Assembly: GCF_016097555.1 (NCBI RefSeq)
Contig: NW_024533022.1
Span: 1-64,000 of the forward strand
DNA: 64,000 bases
Reading direction: 5' to 3'
Source of the DNA: Gigantopelta aegis
Taxonomy: Eukaryota > Mollusca > Gastropoda > Neomphalida > Peltospiridae
A program made the translations under genes and the position numbers. Positions 1 to 10,551 of the stretch are shown here, one piece after another (positions within the stretch are counted from its first letter, which is position 1; each line of letters starts with the position of its first letter). The notes under the pieces are model-generated. The model saw only the letters and a program-made list of their open reading frames with translations, was not told the DNA's origin and made no database searches.

Positions 1-1500
<1,500 letters not shown>

Positions 1501-1693
1501 TTTGCCTGTCTTACTTGAATTAGTTTTTATATTTTGTACTTTTTCTTCATTCTTCAGCATTTCGTTTAGGCTGAATTGTGTTTGTACTTTTTAAAGTAAT
1601 TTAATGTTTACAATAGTGTTTTTATTAACGTAAAACTTTATTTATATAGTGAATTCTTGCCAACATTTCAGTAAGAATCTTTGTTTCTCGCAG

Positions 1694-2000
1694 GTCCTCC
1701 GAATATTCCTCCTGAACTCAAAGTGTGGAGCAGTGATCCACACTCAATGTTGGTTGTTTGGTTAAAGGGATTTAACGGAGGCTCAGAGCAGAAGTTTATT
1801 GTACAATATCTAGCAGACACAACACCACAGTGGAAGAATCTTACTGAAGTCATTCCAGGAAAATGGCGCGAACACGATTCAAAAAGCTGTTATACCAAAT
1901 CTTCAATCAAACACGAGATATATCGTGCGGGTTTTGGCTTATAATGAATATGGATACAAAGGCTTTACTGAGGAACAGGAAGCTTTGACTTCTCCTTCAG
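1694..2000 (+). CDS. Copy 1 FN3 exon (frameshifted)
   Basis: Acceptor CTCGCAG at 1687-1693 and donor GTAATA at 2001; phase 1 at both ends. It encodes a fibronectin type III module beginning [12 protein letters not shown]. One inserted T after the PGK codons, near 1864, puts the second half out of frame relative to copies 2 and 3. Confidence 0.85.
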
Positions 2001-2552
2001 GTAATAATCATAATATACAGACTCTTAGATAAAGTTTTCTAATAACACTGGGCCAGCTGTAGTACAGTATCATCGATGACCACACGACAGCTATATTAAA
2101 AAAGCCCCATACTTATATGATGTGATCTGATTTAGTAATTGCTATTAATTGTTTGCGTATGAGGACTATAATGAGTACAGTTTTCCATAACTTTAAAGCG
2201 AACATGCTAAAATATTTTTCTTCATTTTGACTAGTGGGTATGACATTGTTTCTTTTTTCTCTATTTTATTTTATTTTTATTTTTATTATTTGTTTTATAT
2301 AATTCACAACAAACACTATATTATTAATGCAGAAGATGTGCTCACAGTAAAATGGTGATAATTCTTGTTTGTTTTATTAAAGGTGAATCTTTTCTACCAG
2401 CCTCATCAAACGAAGTAACTGGAGCAGGGATTGCAGTCGGGAGTGTGATTGGAATTGCTTGCGCTGCTGCTGCAGCGTCTCTCTTTGTTATTTTGTGGAG
2501 ACGAGGCTATGTGTGTGCATCTTCAAAATCAGGTGGGACTAAAACAGGAAAC

Positions 2553-2613
<61 letters not shown>

Positions 2614-2671
2614 TATGTATGTATGTATGTATATATGTATATATGTATATATGTATATATGTATATATGTA

Positions 2672-2722
<51 letters not shown>

Positions 2723-3128
2723 TGAAGAGTATGTGTTTGATTCCTATTAGTTTTTTGTTTATTAAAATTATCAATATCTTCTGGACATTTATTTACTTAC
2801 CGAAGTAATTGTCTCATGAAAAACGTTATTGTTAAAATATTGGCGTTTTTAAAAAATATTATTTGTCATATTAATATTTTCGGGAACTCTTGGAAGGATT
2901 GGACATATAGATACAAGTTAAACACTATGTTTATAAACATTATTTGATCATGATGCTTGTTTCCATCTTGTGCTTATTGTTTTACATCCTTTCTCTGTTG
3001 TTTTTTTTGACAGATGGGCAGAAATCAGAAGGTAATGTGTAAGTATAAAATTGCGTCTTTAATTATTTTATTTATAATTGACAAACGTTTTCAAACTCAA
3101 ACACATACACATACATACACATATATAT

Positions 3129-3176
<48 letters not shown>

Positions 3177-3179
3177 ACA

Positions 3180-3220
<41 letters not shown>

Positions 3221-3327
3221 CATGACACGCAGTGACATAATCACACACACAAATACAATCACAAACATACAGTGACATAATCACCACTATCAAATACAAT
3301 CACCCAAACATACTTGGATAAGAACAA

Positions 3328-3384
<57 letters not shown>

Positions 3385-4917
3385 CACGAGTATGCAAACA
3401 TACACACACAAGCAAACAGGTAACCTTGTCGAACTATTTTCAACATTGATTCATGCATTTATACATTAGGAGTTTATATTTGTACTTCATGTTTGAGGCA
3501 ATGAATACATCAGGAAGAAAGAAAGGAAGAAAATGGCCGTTTTACGTTATGAATAAAACATGGGACATTGTTTCTAAAATGTTACCTAACTCTTGATAAA
3601 CAACCCTCCCGTAAAATAATCTGGGTTGTAGCTTTGTTACAGCTTGAATCAAAATAATCATAATCTGAATGAGAAAAGTAATGTGATAACCACATGTTGT
3701 ATACCACTAGAGAAATAATTTTATAACTACATGTTGTATACCACGAGAGAAATAATGTGATAACTACATGTTGTATACCGCGAGAGAAATAATGTAATAA
3801 CTATATTTATGTTACTATACTTTGATACGTTGCTTTGTAACAGACATCAACATGCACAACTAGACGACAGAAGACGTGGAAACAATCATGGTAAATTTAT
3901 TTTACTTTCATGTTTATGCGTTCTCTCTATCCATGTCTATCTATATCTGATATCTTATTTCATTGCGCACACACCTATATATATATCCTTTCACTGCATA
4001 TACACGCACTTGGATATTCACACACACGCACGCACGCACACGCACACACACACACACACACACACAATATATATATATATCCTTCCACTGCATATACACG
4101 CTCTCGCACATTCACACACAACGCACACACTCGCAAATACACGCATACACACTTAATAAGTACCATATATTTGATTTGTGTGTTTATAAACATGCTATAT
4201 TATCACACCACAATATCATGTATAAATTCGTTTGATACGATAGTACACAATGGTTATAGTTTAATGGCGTTTTAATTTGCCAACTGGTGTGTTACCTTTT
4301 AAATGCTCGTTGTGTACAGAAGAAGAATTATTGCGGGTCGTATGCCCAAGTTACGTTTTGAAACATATTTTTACATATATGTGTTGTACGATGTATAGAG
4401 AATAACTAGTTAATGATGTCAGATATCTGATTTATCCTGTGAAGGTAAGAATGGGAAATTACGCGAGCATCTGCCGAGCGGATTTTTCAATCGGACTGAA
4501 CAGGATAAAACCGATATCCGACATCATTAACTAGGTATTATCTTCATCCTACAGACCATAAAAAGTAAGGTGAAAAGCTATTATATATTTTATTTCAGTC
4601 ACATTGTACGATCACCTAGAGGTCAAATGAGCGATTCTGTAATGTTCGTAATGCGCGTGACGTCAAAAATCATATCCTGCTAGTAGCGGGATATGACTTT
4701 GCTTTATCGATCATTATATTCTGTGAATAGAAACGGTGGTTGCATGACAAAAGAAGTTAAATGTATATGTATGAATGTATAAGTGTATGCAGAGTATAAC
4801 TGTGTCTTTGCAGAACTCGGTAATTCTGACGACCAGACAAACACATACGAGGGACTTGGAACTCGAGAAGATACGCCGTATGCAAAAATGGAACTTTATG
4901 AACATCTTAAGACATGA
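1694..4917 (+). CDS. IgSF receptor gene, copy 1 (3' part only)
   Basis: This is the 3' end of the tandemly repeated type I membrane receptor gene. Exons seen are FN3 1694-2000, transmembrane 2383-2532, micro-exon 3014-3038, small cytoplasmic exon 3844-3890 and tail exon 4814-4917 with stop TGA at 4915-4917. Upstream Ig exons would lie left of the window or within the corrupted first 1.5 kb. Exon order, phases and splice sites match copies 2 and 3. The FN3 exon is 307 bp against 306 in the other copies, because of one extra T near 1864, which shifts the frame. That is either a pseudogenising change or a sequencing error next to the poor-quality end. Membrane and tail exons are intact and close to copy 3. 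A receptor role in recognition or adhesion is inferred; no ligand can be named. Confidence 0.8.
2383..2532 (+). CDS. Copy 1 transmembrane exon
   Basis: 150 bp, phase 1-1. A short stalk is followed by a hydrophobic span ([17 protein letters not shown], then SLFVILW) and a basic stop-transfer RRGYVC. This is a type I single-pass membrane anchor. A long (AT)n tract starts about 25 bp after the donor. Confidence 0.88.
2555..2720. repeat. (AT)n / (ATGT)n microsatellite
   Basis: Alternating AT with interspersed ATGT units, starting just after the copy 1 transmembrane exon. Open frames through it are dipeptide artefacts. Confidence 0.95.
3014..3038 (+). CDS. Copy 1 25-nt cytoplasmic micro-exon
   Basis: Acceptor TTGACAG and a perfect donor GTAAGT at 3039. 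It reads DGQKSEGN plus two bases, so it changes the intron phase from 1 to 2. An earlier GTAATG at 3032 would break the phase match with the next exon, which supports the downstream donor. Confidence 0.75.
3100..3385. repeat. (CA)n microsatellites in copy 1 intron
   Basis: Two CA tracts (about 3100-3220 and 3325-3385) separated by a segment that is partly duplicated. The same intron of copies 2 and 3 carries shorter CA tracts. Confidence 0.95.
3680..3802. repeat. Minisatellite of about 37 bp, three units
   Basis: Tandem units containing ACTACATGTTGTATACC followed by a GAGAGAAATAAT-type block. The same array with about four units is in copy 3 (40612-40775). Copy 2 has none at this place. Confidence 0.85.
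3844..3890 (+). CDS. Copy 1 47-nt cytoplasmic exon
   Basis: Phase 2 start and phase 1 end. It reads [15 protein letters not shown] after the split codon. It is conserved in the same place in copies 2 and 3. Only the phase set by the GTAAGT donor of the micro-exon keeps it open. Confidence 0.75.
4021..4080. repeat. (CA)n/(AT)n microsatellite
   Basis: CA repeat running into a short AT repeat in the intron before the copy 1 tail exon. Confidence 0.9.
4401..4540. mobile_element. Foldback MITE in copy 1 intron
   Basis: Inverted arms of about 40 bp starting AATAACTAGTTAATGATGTC, with the reverse complement ending at 4540. The loop is about 60 bp. The same element sits in the same intron in copy 2 (19514-19612) and copy 3 (41521-41660), so it predates the gene duplications. 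No coding capacity. Confidence 0.8.
4814..4917 (+). CDS. Copy 1 tyrosine-motif tail exon
   Basis: Acceptor TTTGCAG; 34 residues then TGA. Tyrosine motifs are YEGL, seven residues, YAKM, two residues, YEHL. YEGL-x7-YAKM has ITAM spacing with Met at the second +3 position; YAKM fits the YxxM PI3K SH2 site; the last is ITIM-like. A possible donor (GAG|GTATAC) follows the stop at once. Confidence 0.85.
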
Positions 4918-5595
4918 GGTATACATATCTTATTGGTGTATTAAATATTGATTGTGTTGATGTATCCAATACATATTTTATTGGTGTATTAAACACACGA
5001 CTATTCTTTTGTTCTATATGTATGAATGAATTTTAACGATGTCCCATACTGGTGTGAAACAAAGGTAAATATAAACAAGAAATTCTAAAAGTAATAACCT
5101 CTGTTTGTTACTGGCAGGATATGCAGCCCATTGTTACATCTTCTGGGAAAACTCCCAGAAAGACTTTCTGCCAGGAGGAAGCTTTTCAATTTTAAATTAG
5201 TTTCCCTCCACTATGGCACTAATAATTATTATTAGCCTAGCTATGACTCGTAATGAGGAAAATTAAACAAAAACTGCTAACACATGTATTATCATCTATA
5301 AACTATAAAGCATTAAAACTAGCAGATTAAAAAAAAAACCCACACATTTTGCCAGTGTCAAGGTCTAGGGGAAGGTACATCTTTACATTAAGCGTAGGTT
5401 TGAAAAAATATAATATAAAGATGATATATAGATGGAAGATGATATATACCAACACGACTGGTTTACAAAACAGACTATCCAACTTTATATGTCTGTAATT
5501 TAATTTTTTGTTTTGCTTCACATGTTTGTAGTTTCTTAAATTTGGATTGTCACAGGCACAAACTATTTATTGGCTTTTTATTCCTTCTTTTGCAG

Positions 5596-5775
5596 AAATC
5601 ATTATGGTGATATACGTCACAGAATTATGTTGCACGACGTACACTTAACTCTGAAACATTCTGTTGGACTTTCACGAGGCCAAGTCACGATATGCTTAAT
5701 GACACATCACAGACTAAACTGATATCTATGCAATTCCTTATATTTGGTGTGACAATAATCGACACATTTAATCTA
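5596..5775 (+). other. Conserved 3' exon of copy 1 (3' UTR or alternative tail)
   Basis: Acceptor TTTTGCAG at 5588-5595 is followed by about 180 bp that is strongly conserved in copies 2 and 3, while the intron before it is more variable. If joined in phase 1 it reads 17 residues (EIIMVIYVTELCCTTYT) and stops at 5646-5648. Otherwise it is a 3' UTR exon after the tail stop. The end coordinate is where conservation fades. Confidence 0.5.
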
Positions 5776-5891
5776 GAAAAGTGCATTTCCATAGTTTATT
5801 GAACAAAAGATATATGAAAATAGTCTTATATAACTCTATATATTGTACATAGCTGTCTGTTTATAAAAATAGTCTTTGAGTTTGTATAACA

Positions 5892-6332
5892 AACTGCGTT
5901 CGCATTTACACTTTACACTGGTTTAACCAAATTAGTATAACAAAACCACATGAAAATGTAATTGTAAACGCGATCTTTTCACAGTACTGGTATAGCTAAA
6001 CCTGTATCTATAGCTAAAACACTTCGGTATGTGGTACAACTGAAACAGTTTAACATAAAAGTATGAACGGAAAGTGTTTTAGTTAAACCAGTATAAGGCG
6101 GAATGTCACTGATGTCACAGTTAGGATAAGCAGTAAGTGGTTTAGCAAGGACCTAACAGACTGGAAGTCCATTGTTGTTTTGATGTTTTGCGCAAGTGCG
6201 GAAAACTACACTTCTGCCGTATACCGATATAGCTGTTACACTTGTTGACGCTCGTGATTTCCAACGAAAAGTGTTTTGGCGAAACCAATATAGTCAAACC
6301 AGTTTAACTTGAGTAAGAGTGAACACAGCTAC
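5892..6332. mobile_element. TIR-type MITE downstream of copy 1
   Basis: Begins CTGCGTTCGCATTTACAC and ends AGAGTGAACACAGC, giving short imperfect inverted ends, with inverted ACTGGTTTAAC-type subterminal motifs. No open frame. A copy is at 42968-43312 after copy 3, cut off by a SINE. Confidence 0.65.
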
Positions 6333-6339
6333 ATACGGT

Positions 6340-7280
6340 ACATCATTATGTATTGGTAACAAATAGTTTTATAGTTGTATATATGTGCGTTGTTATGTAT
6401 TGGCCTTCTAAACCTATTTTATGTTTATAAAAAATTGTAGTTACTGATGTATACTCTCTTTCATGTATATATCTTTAATTGTAACTTGCATGTATTGTAT
6501 TTAACATACATGGTATGATCTTTTCTAAACTGGAATGGAATTTCATTGCTAAGTTATGTTTCTATATAGCAGACGTGTTATCATGTCTGTTGCCATAGCT
6601 AGGTACGACTTTGAAACTGAGATGCTTTTTTCCAAGCAGTGTGTCTTTATTATTAAAACAAATTATTTATGATATTTTATGAATTGTCAGTCGAAGATAA
6701 ACAATGTGGAAATATGATCTTTGATTAGGGTAACGGTTTTACTTTACCCTAGCCTGTTACTTATTTGTTCTTTTCTGTTTGGTTATCTCTTTGTTTCTGT
6801 CTAATGTTTATTACTTATATAAAACCTTCAATTATTTTTATTTGGTTAACCTGCATTAAGATCATCCATAAATTTTAAAATAAATAATTCAATTTATTTT
6901 TACTTTGTTGAATTACTTAAGTCTTATTATTAGAGTCATCTGTCTCTTACATCGGACCTGGATTTATCTCACACGATTTTGTATCACGCGTCCTCTTACA
7001 TTTATAGATTTATAACAGAATAAATAAAATTTAACACCAAACTATGGCCAGACAGTTATCTGAAATCTAATCAAAATCTGTGACTGCACATCAGGTTGTA
7101 AACAAACTTTCATCGATTAATAAGCGAAATATAGTTGCTGCTTTTTTACACCCATGTTTGACGTATAGAGGTTTAGGTCTTTTAAATAGATAAAAACGTA
7201 ACAGATTGACACCAACAATCTATTTATGTTGCACAGAAATGTTTTATGCGAGCATTTCTAATACAAGTGTGTAGGGAAAG
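6340..7280. other. Intergenic AT-rich DNA
   Basis: No exon, repeat family or RNA gene recognised. The region lies between the end of copy 1 and a SINE. Confidence 0.6.
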
Positions 7281-7286
7281 TAAGAT

Positions 7287-7588
7287 TTAGCTCATTCGGT
7301 TGAGTGCTCGCTTGATGTGCTTGCACCGCAGGATCGAACCACCTGGGTGGATCCATTCAACTGACTGGATATTTTTCTTGTTCCAACCAGTGCACCACTG
7401 CTGGCCAAAGGCCGTGGTATGTGCCTTCCTGTCTGTGGGAAAGTGCATATAAAAGATTCGTTGCTGCATTAGCAAACATGTATGGGATTTCCACTAATGA
7501 CTACGTGTCATAATATCCATGTTTGACACCAAATAGCCGATGATTAATTAATCAATGTGCTCTAATAGTTAAACGAAACAAACTTTAA
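7287..7588 (+). mobile_element. tRNA-derived SINE, full length, divergent subtype
   Basis: A tRNA-like head with A-box TTAGCTCATTCGGTTGAG and B-box GGATCGAACC is followed by the shared SINE body. The 3' end has the AATAGCCGATGATTAAT block and ends AACAAACTTT. Confidence 0.85.
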
Positions 7589-8194
7589 TTGTTCACCCCT
7601 GTCCGAAAGTGTGATTTAATATATACAATTTGATGGTATTCTTATATCATTCAATAACAGAAACCTGGCATTAGCAAGATTACAGATTACCTCTGAAGGT
7701 ATGAAATCTGTTTCAAAACTCAATCTATGCATAGTCTCAAAGCGACTCTATTCTCCAAGCTAAGCTGTATGACAAAAGGGATGGCTTCTACTTTCCAATA
7801 GTCAATTTTGTATATACGTCGAGCAATATACCTTCTGCTCCACTTTGTTTATGTCTATATATCACAACTTCTAAGATACCTCAGCTCACGTTCACTATAC
7901 GCAGATTTCAAATAACATCATATCATTCTGGCACAGAAAGTTTTCCATCTGTCTTATGATGTCCGATGACTCATGGTAGATATTCGGACGCCCAGGATAT
8001 GCTCACCTTTCGCGATACCCTCATACTGTTTTAACAGTAATTCGTGAATGCATGTTAGCATAGCTGAATTTATTCCAATTAGCTCTGTCATGTGGTGGAT
8101 TTGATTTAGTTTATTATTCTGGGTGTGACTGTCCGCTTTGTGGTGGTGCACGAGGGATGAAATATCCAGTAAAGGATCTCCTCGGTAGTGGCTG

Positions 8195-8275
8195 TGTAAT
8201 GATACGAGTAGGCCGCTATGCGATACGCATCCCAATACGTGGGTCACGATACGATACCTATCCCTATAATTAATG
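8195..8275. mobile_element. Possible hAT-like terminal segment
   Basis: GTGTAATGATACG followed by internally palindromic CGATAC/GTATCG motifs. The copy at 46095 reads GGTGTAACGATACGGG. This resembles ends of non-autonomous hAT elements, but no second end or 8-bp duplication was found. Low confidence. Confidence 0.35.
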
Positions 8276-9170
8276 GTACTGAAGGGCCGGAGCTTATAAA
8301 CCTTTAGAGTATAGACGTAAATCTATATGATCATCATTTTAAACGCTTTATAAGCACAGGACCAGGTCCTAGTTATTTGGTATTGCTAAAATTATCAGTG
8401 TTGGACAAATCGTGTGTTAGTGCCTGCCATGATGATTGCAATAGCTTAACATCGTTTCTCTACAAAAGATACGACTTCTTGGATTAGGATCACTTCCTTG
8501 TAATCATTTACAAACTAAACAAGAATCCGTATTTGGTCTGTTCTTTTTAGACTTGGTGATAAGGCTTAGCTAGTAGTGTTTTGAAGGACTGTAGAAAATT
8601 ATGATACAAAGATGAAAGGTGAAAGGTCAGGGTAGGGACAGACCAGACTAAGTTTGTGTTTAATGGGGTAGCTCTAAGTGCACTTACATTTTCTTTTATT
8701 GAACTTGAAAACTGTTTGGTTCCATCTATGAAGTGGAAATTAACAGTTGGAATGTTATAAAAAAAAGCCGACATTTCCTTTTCCCAAATATTTGGATTTT
8801 TACTCAGATTGGAGTTTAGGAAATATCTATAATGAACACAGCACGTTCAAAAAGTGTGTTTACCCCCATGTGTACTTTGTGTATATAACAAATCATTTAA
8901 TAAGCATAGGCTGCGTGTGTGCAGCGGATATGCAGCTGCCATGTTGTTCTTTGGAATTCGGAAGTGGGGAACAAAGAGTACAACGTATCAAAGAGTTTTA
9001 TTGAGTTTGGTAGCTGATCTCTAAATCATATCTAAATAATTATTGCTCAAACGTTAGCTAACTTGCAAACTATTCATTATTAGTCGTAATGTGAAATTTA
9101 ACTTCAAAAATGTTCACTAGTAGTCATAATGTGATAATATGCATTAGGAATACCCTGCCTGGGCGCTATT
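8210..9170. repeat. Segmental duplication upstream of copy 2 (partner 46095-47090)
   Basis: About 900 bp matches the block upstream of copy 4, apart from small indels. It starts with a GTGTAATGATACGAGTAGG-type segment and reaches the G-rich tract near 9175. It marks the 5' flank of the tandem duplication unit. Confidence 0.8.
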
Positions 9171-9174
9171 TTTT

Positions 9175-9470
9175 TTTTGGTGGGTGGGGGTGCTCAAATC
9201 GAGCTAAGCTAGGCAAATCAGCCAATCTGATTAAAATTAGCTCTACTGGTCTCACCAGTAGATCGAACAGGATTGCATGGACTCCCATGTCCAGGTGACA
9301 TTTCATCTATAAATAACAATTTAGATATTGACCAATTACACTTCGCCTTTTATAGCGTTATTCGGGAGCATACAAATTCTGAACATATCGGGCGAAACTA
9401 TTTATGCATTAGGCGAACGTGTTGGTCTATTTCAACATTGAAAAACAGGGGGGGGGGGGGGGGGGGAGTG
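9175..9470. repeat. Unidentified repeat ending in poly-G, at the missing exon 1 of copy 2
   Basis: Starts with a T/G-rich stretch and ends in a run of about 19 G (9450-9468). It replaces the roughly 1.9 kb that in copy 4 holds the signal-peptide exon. No coding frame recognised. Confidence 0.5.
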
Positions 9471-9900
9471 CAGTAATAAACTCTGGATTGCGAAACCTGC
9501 ACAGTCTCGCTTGAGAGGTTGAGTAGGAATGTTTTGCTAATGTTTGCTGGTTCACGAAGTGGTCATTCAGTTTAACGTACAGCGTAAAAAAAATCCAGAC
9601 TACCAAGCGTTAACAACAAATCAAATGGCTGACTGAACAACCATTACTGTTCATCGACGACAGTGGCGGTTACCGAAGTGTCTCAGAGTCATAGGGGTGG
9701 GGCTGACTGATACCGCGTAGTTATCTGCTGCGACGCATTATATCCTAGGTCTTATAAACCTTTCTGTATTTCATGGTCAGTTGTCACTGAAGTATAAAAA
9801 AACCCATACAGGAGCATGTTAACTTTGAAAGACATCCTTTAAAATGGTTTTGTGAAAAAGTAAAACACAAATGTATCGTATGTACATAAGCACGTACATT

Positions 9901-9901
9901 G

Positions 9902-9963
<62 letters not shown>

Positions 9964-10018
9964 CGTGCGGGTGTGTGTATGCATATATATGTTTGTATGT
10001 GTGTATATGTGTGTGTGT
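9901..10018. repeat. (GT)n microsatellite
   Basis: About 50 bp of pure GT followed by degenerate GT/AT repeats, upstream of copy 2 Ig1. Confidence 0.95.
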
Positions 10019-10194
10019 CAATAACAAGTATGTGTTGTTGCACTAACATTTGTTTTGATTTTAGGCCAAAATATATAATGGTATACAACTTCTGAAATAA
10101 AACATAAGGTATGTACGTTTATTGATACAGATATATTGTTCACCGATTTTAATAAATGTTGTTAAGTGTTTTATTAGTTTGTACATTTTTACAG

Positions 10195-10551
10195 GTGCAT
10201 CAGGGTCTATTTCTGGATCTTTTTTATATGCGGTGCTGAACCAGCCGTTTACCTTGACGTGTACAGTGTCACAGGCTGCTGGTCTCAGTGATATTGTTCA
10301 GTTCTTTAGGAAAACATCACCTCATACATTCGCTTCGCAGACCCAGAATGGTGGTTCATGTTCTGTGTTTAATCCTCCCTTAATACAAGGTTACGCTGTG
10401 TCTTGTGGAAGTGGAACAGACATCAGCTCGTCCACCACTAAGAAATATCATCTGAGGATGAACAGAGCTGCAGAACGTGATGCTGCAGACTGGTGGTGTG
10501 ATCTCAATACAGCTACAACACGCAGCAACACGTTTAGACTGCGGCTCAGCA
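10195..10551 (+). CDS. Copy 2 Ig1 (V-like) exon
   Basis: 357 bp, phase 1-1. It contains FTLTCTVSQAAG (B strand Cys), two extra cysteines (GGSCSVF and AVSCGSG), and DAADWWCDL at the F strand. Four cysteines suggest the canonical disulfide plus a second one. About 119 residues, a usual V-set length. Confidence 0.88.

Noticed and set aside
2507-2774. Tyr/Ile repeat proteins on both strands
   Set aside because: Translations of an (AT)n/(ATGT)n microsatellite.
3680-3802. Possible CRISPR-like array
   Set aside because: Units are directly tandem without unique spacers, and the context is a eukaryotic intron; it is a minisatellite.
10156-10194. Leader-like MLLSVLLVCTFLQ just before copy 2 Ig1
   Set aside because: Out of frame with Ig1, and it overlaps the pyrimidine tract of the splice acceptor; not conserved in other copies.
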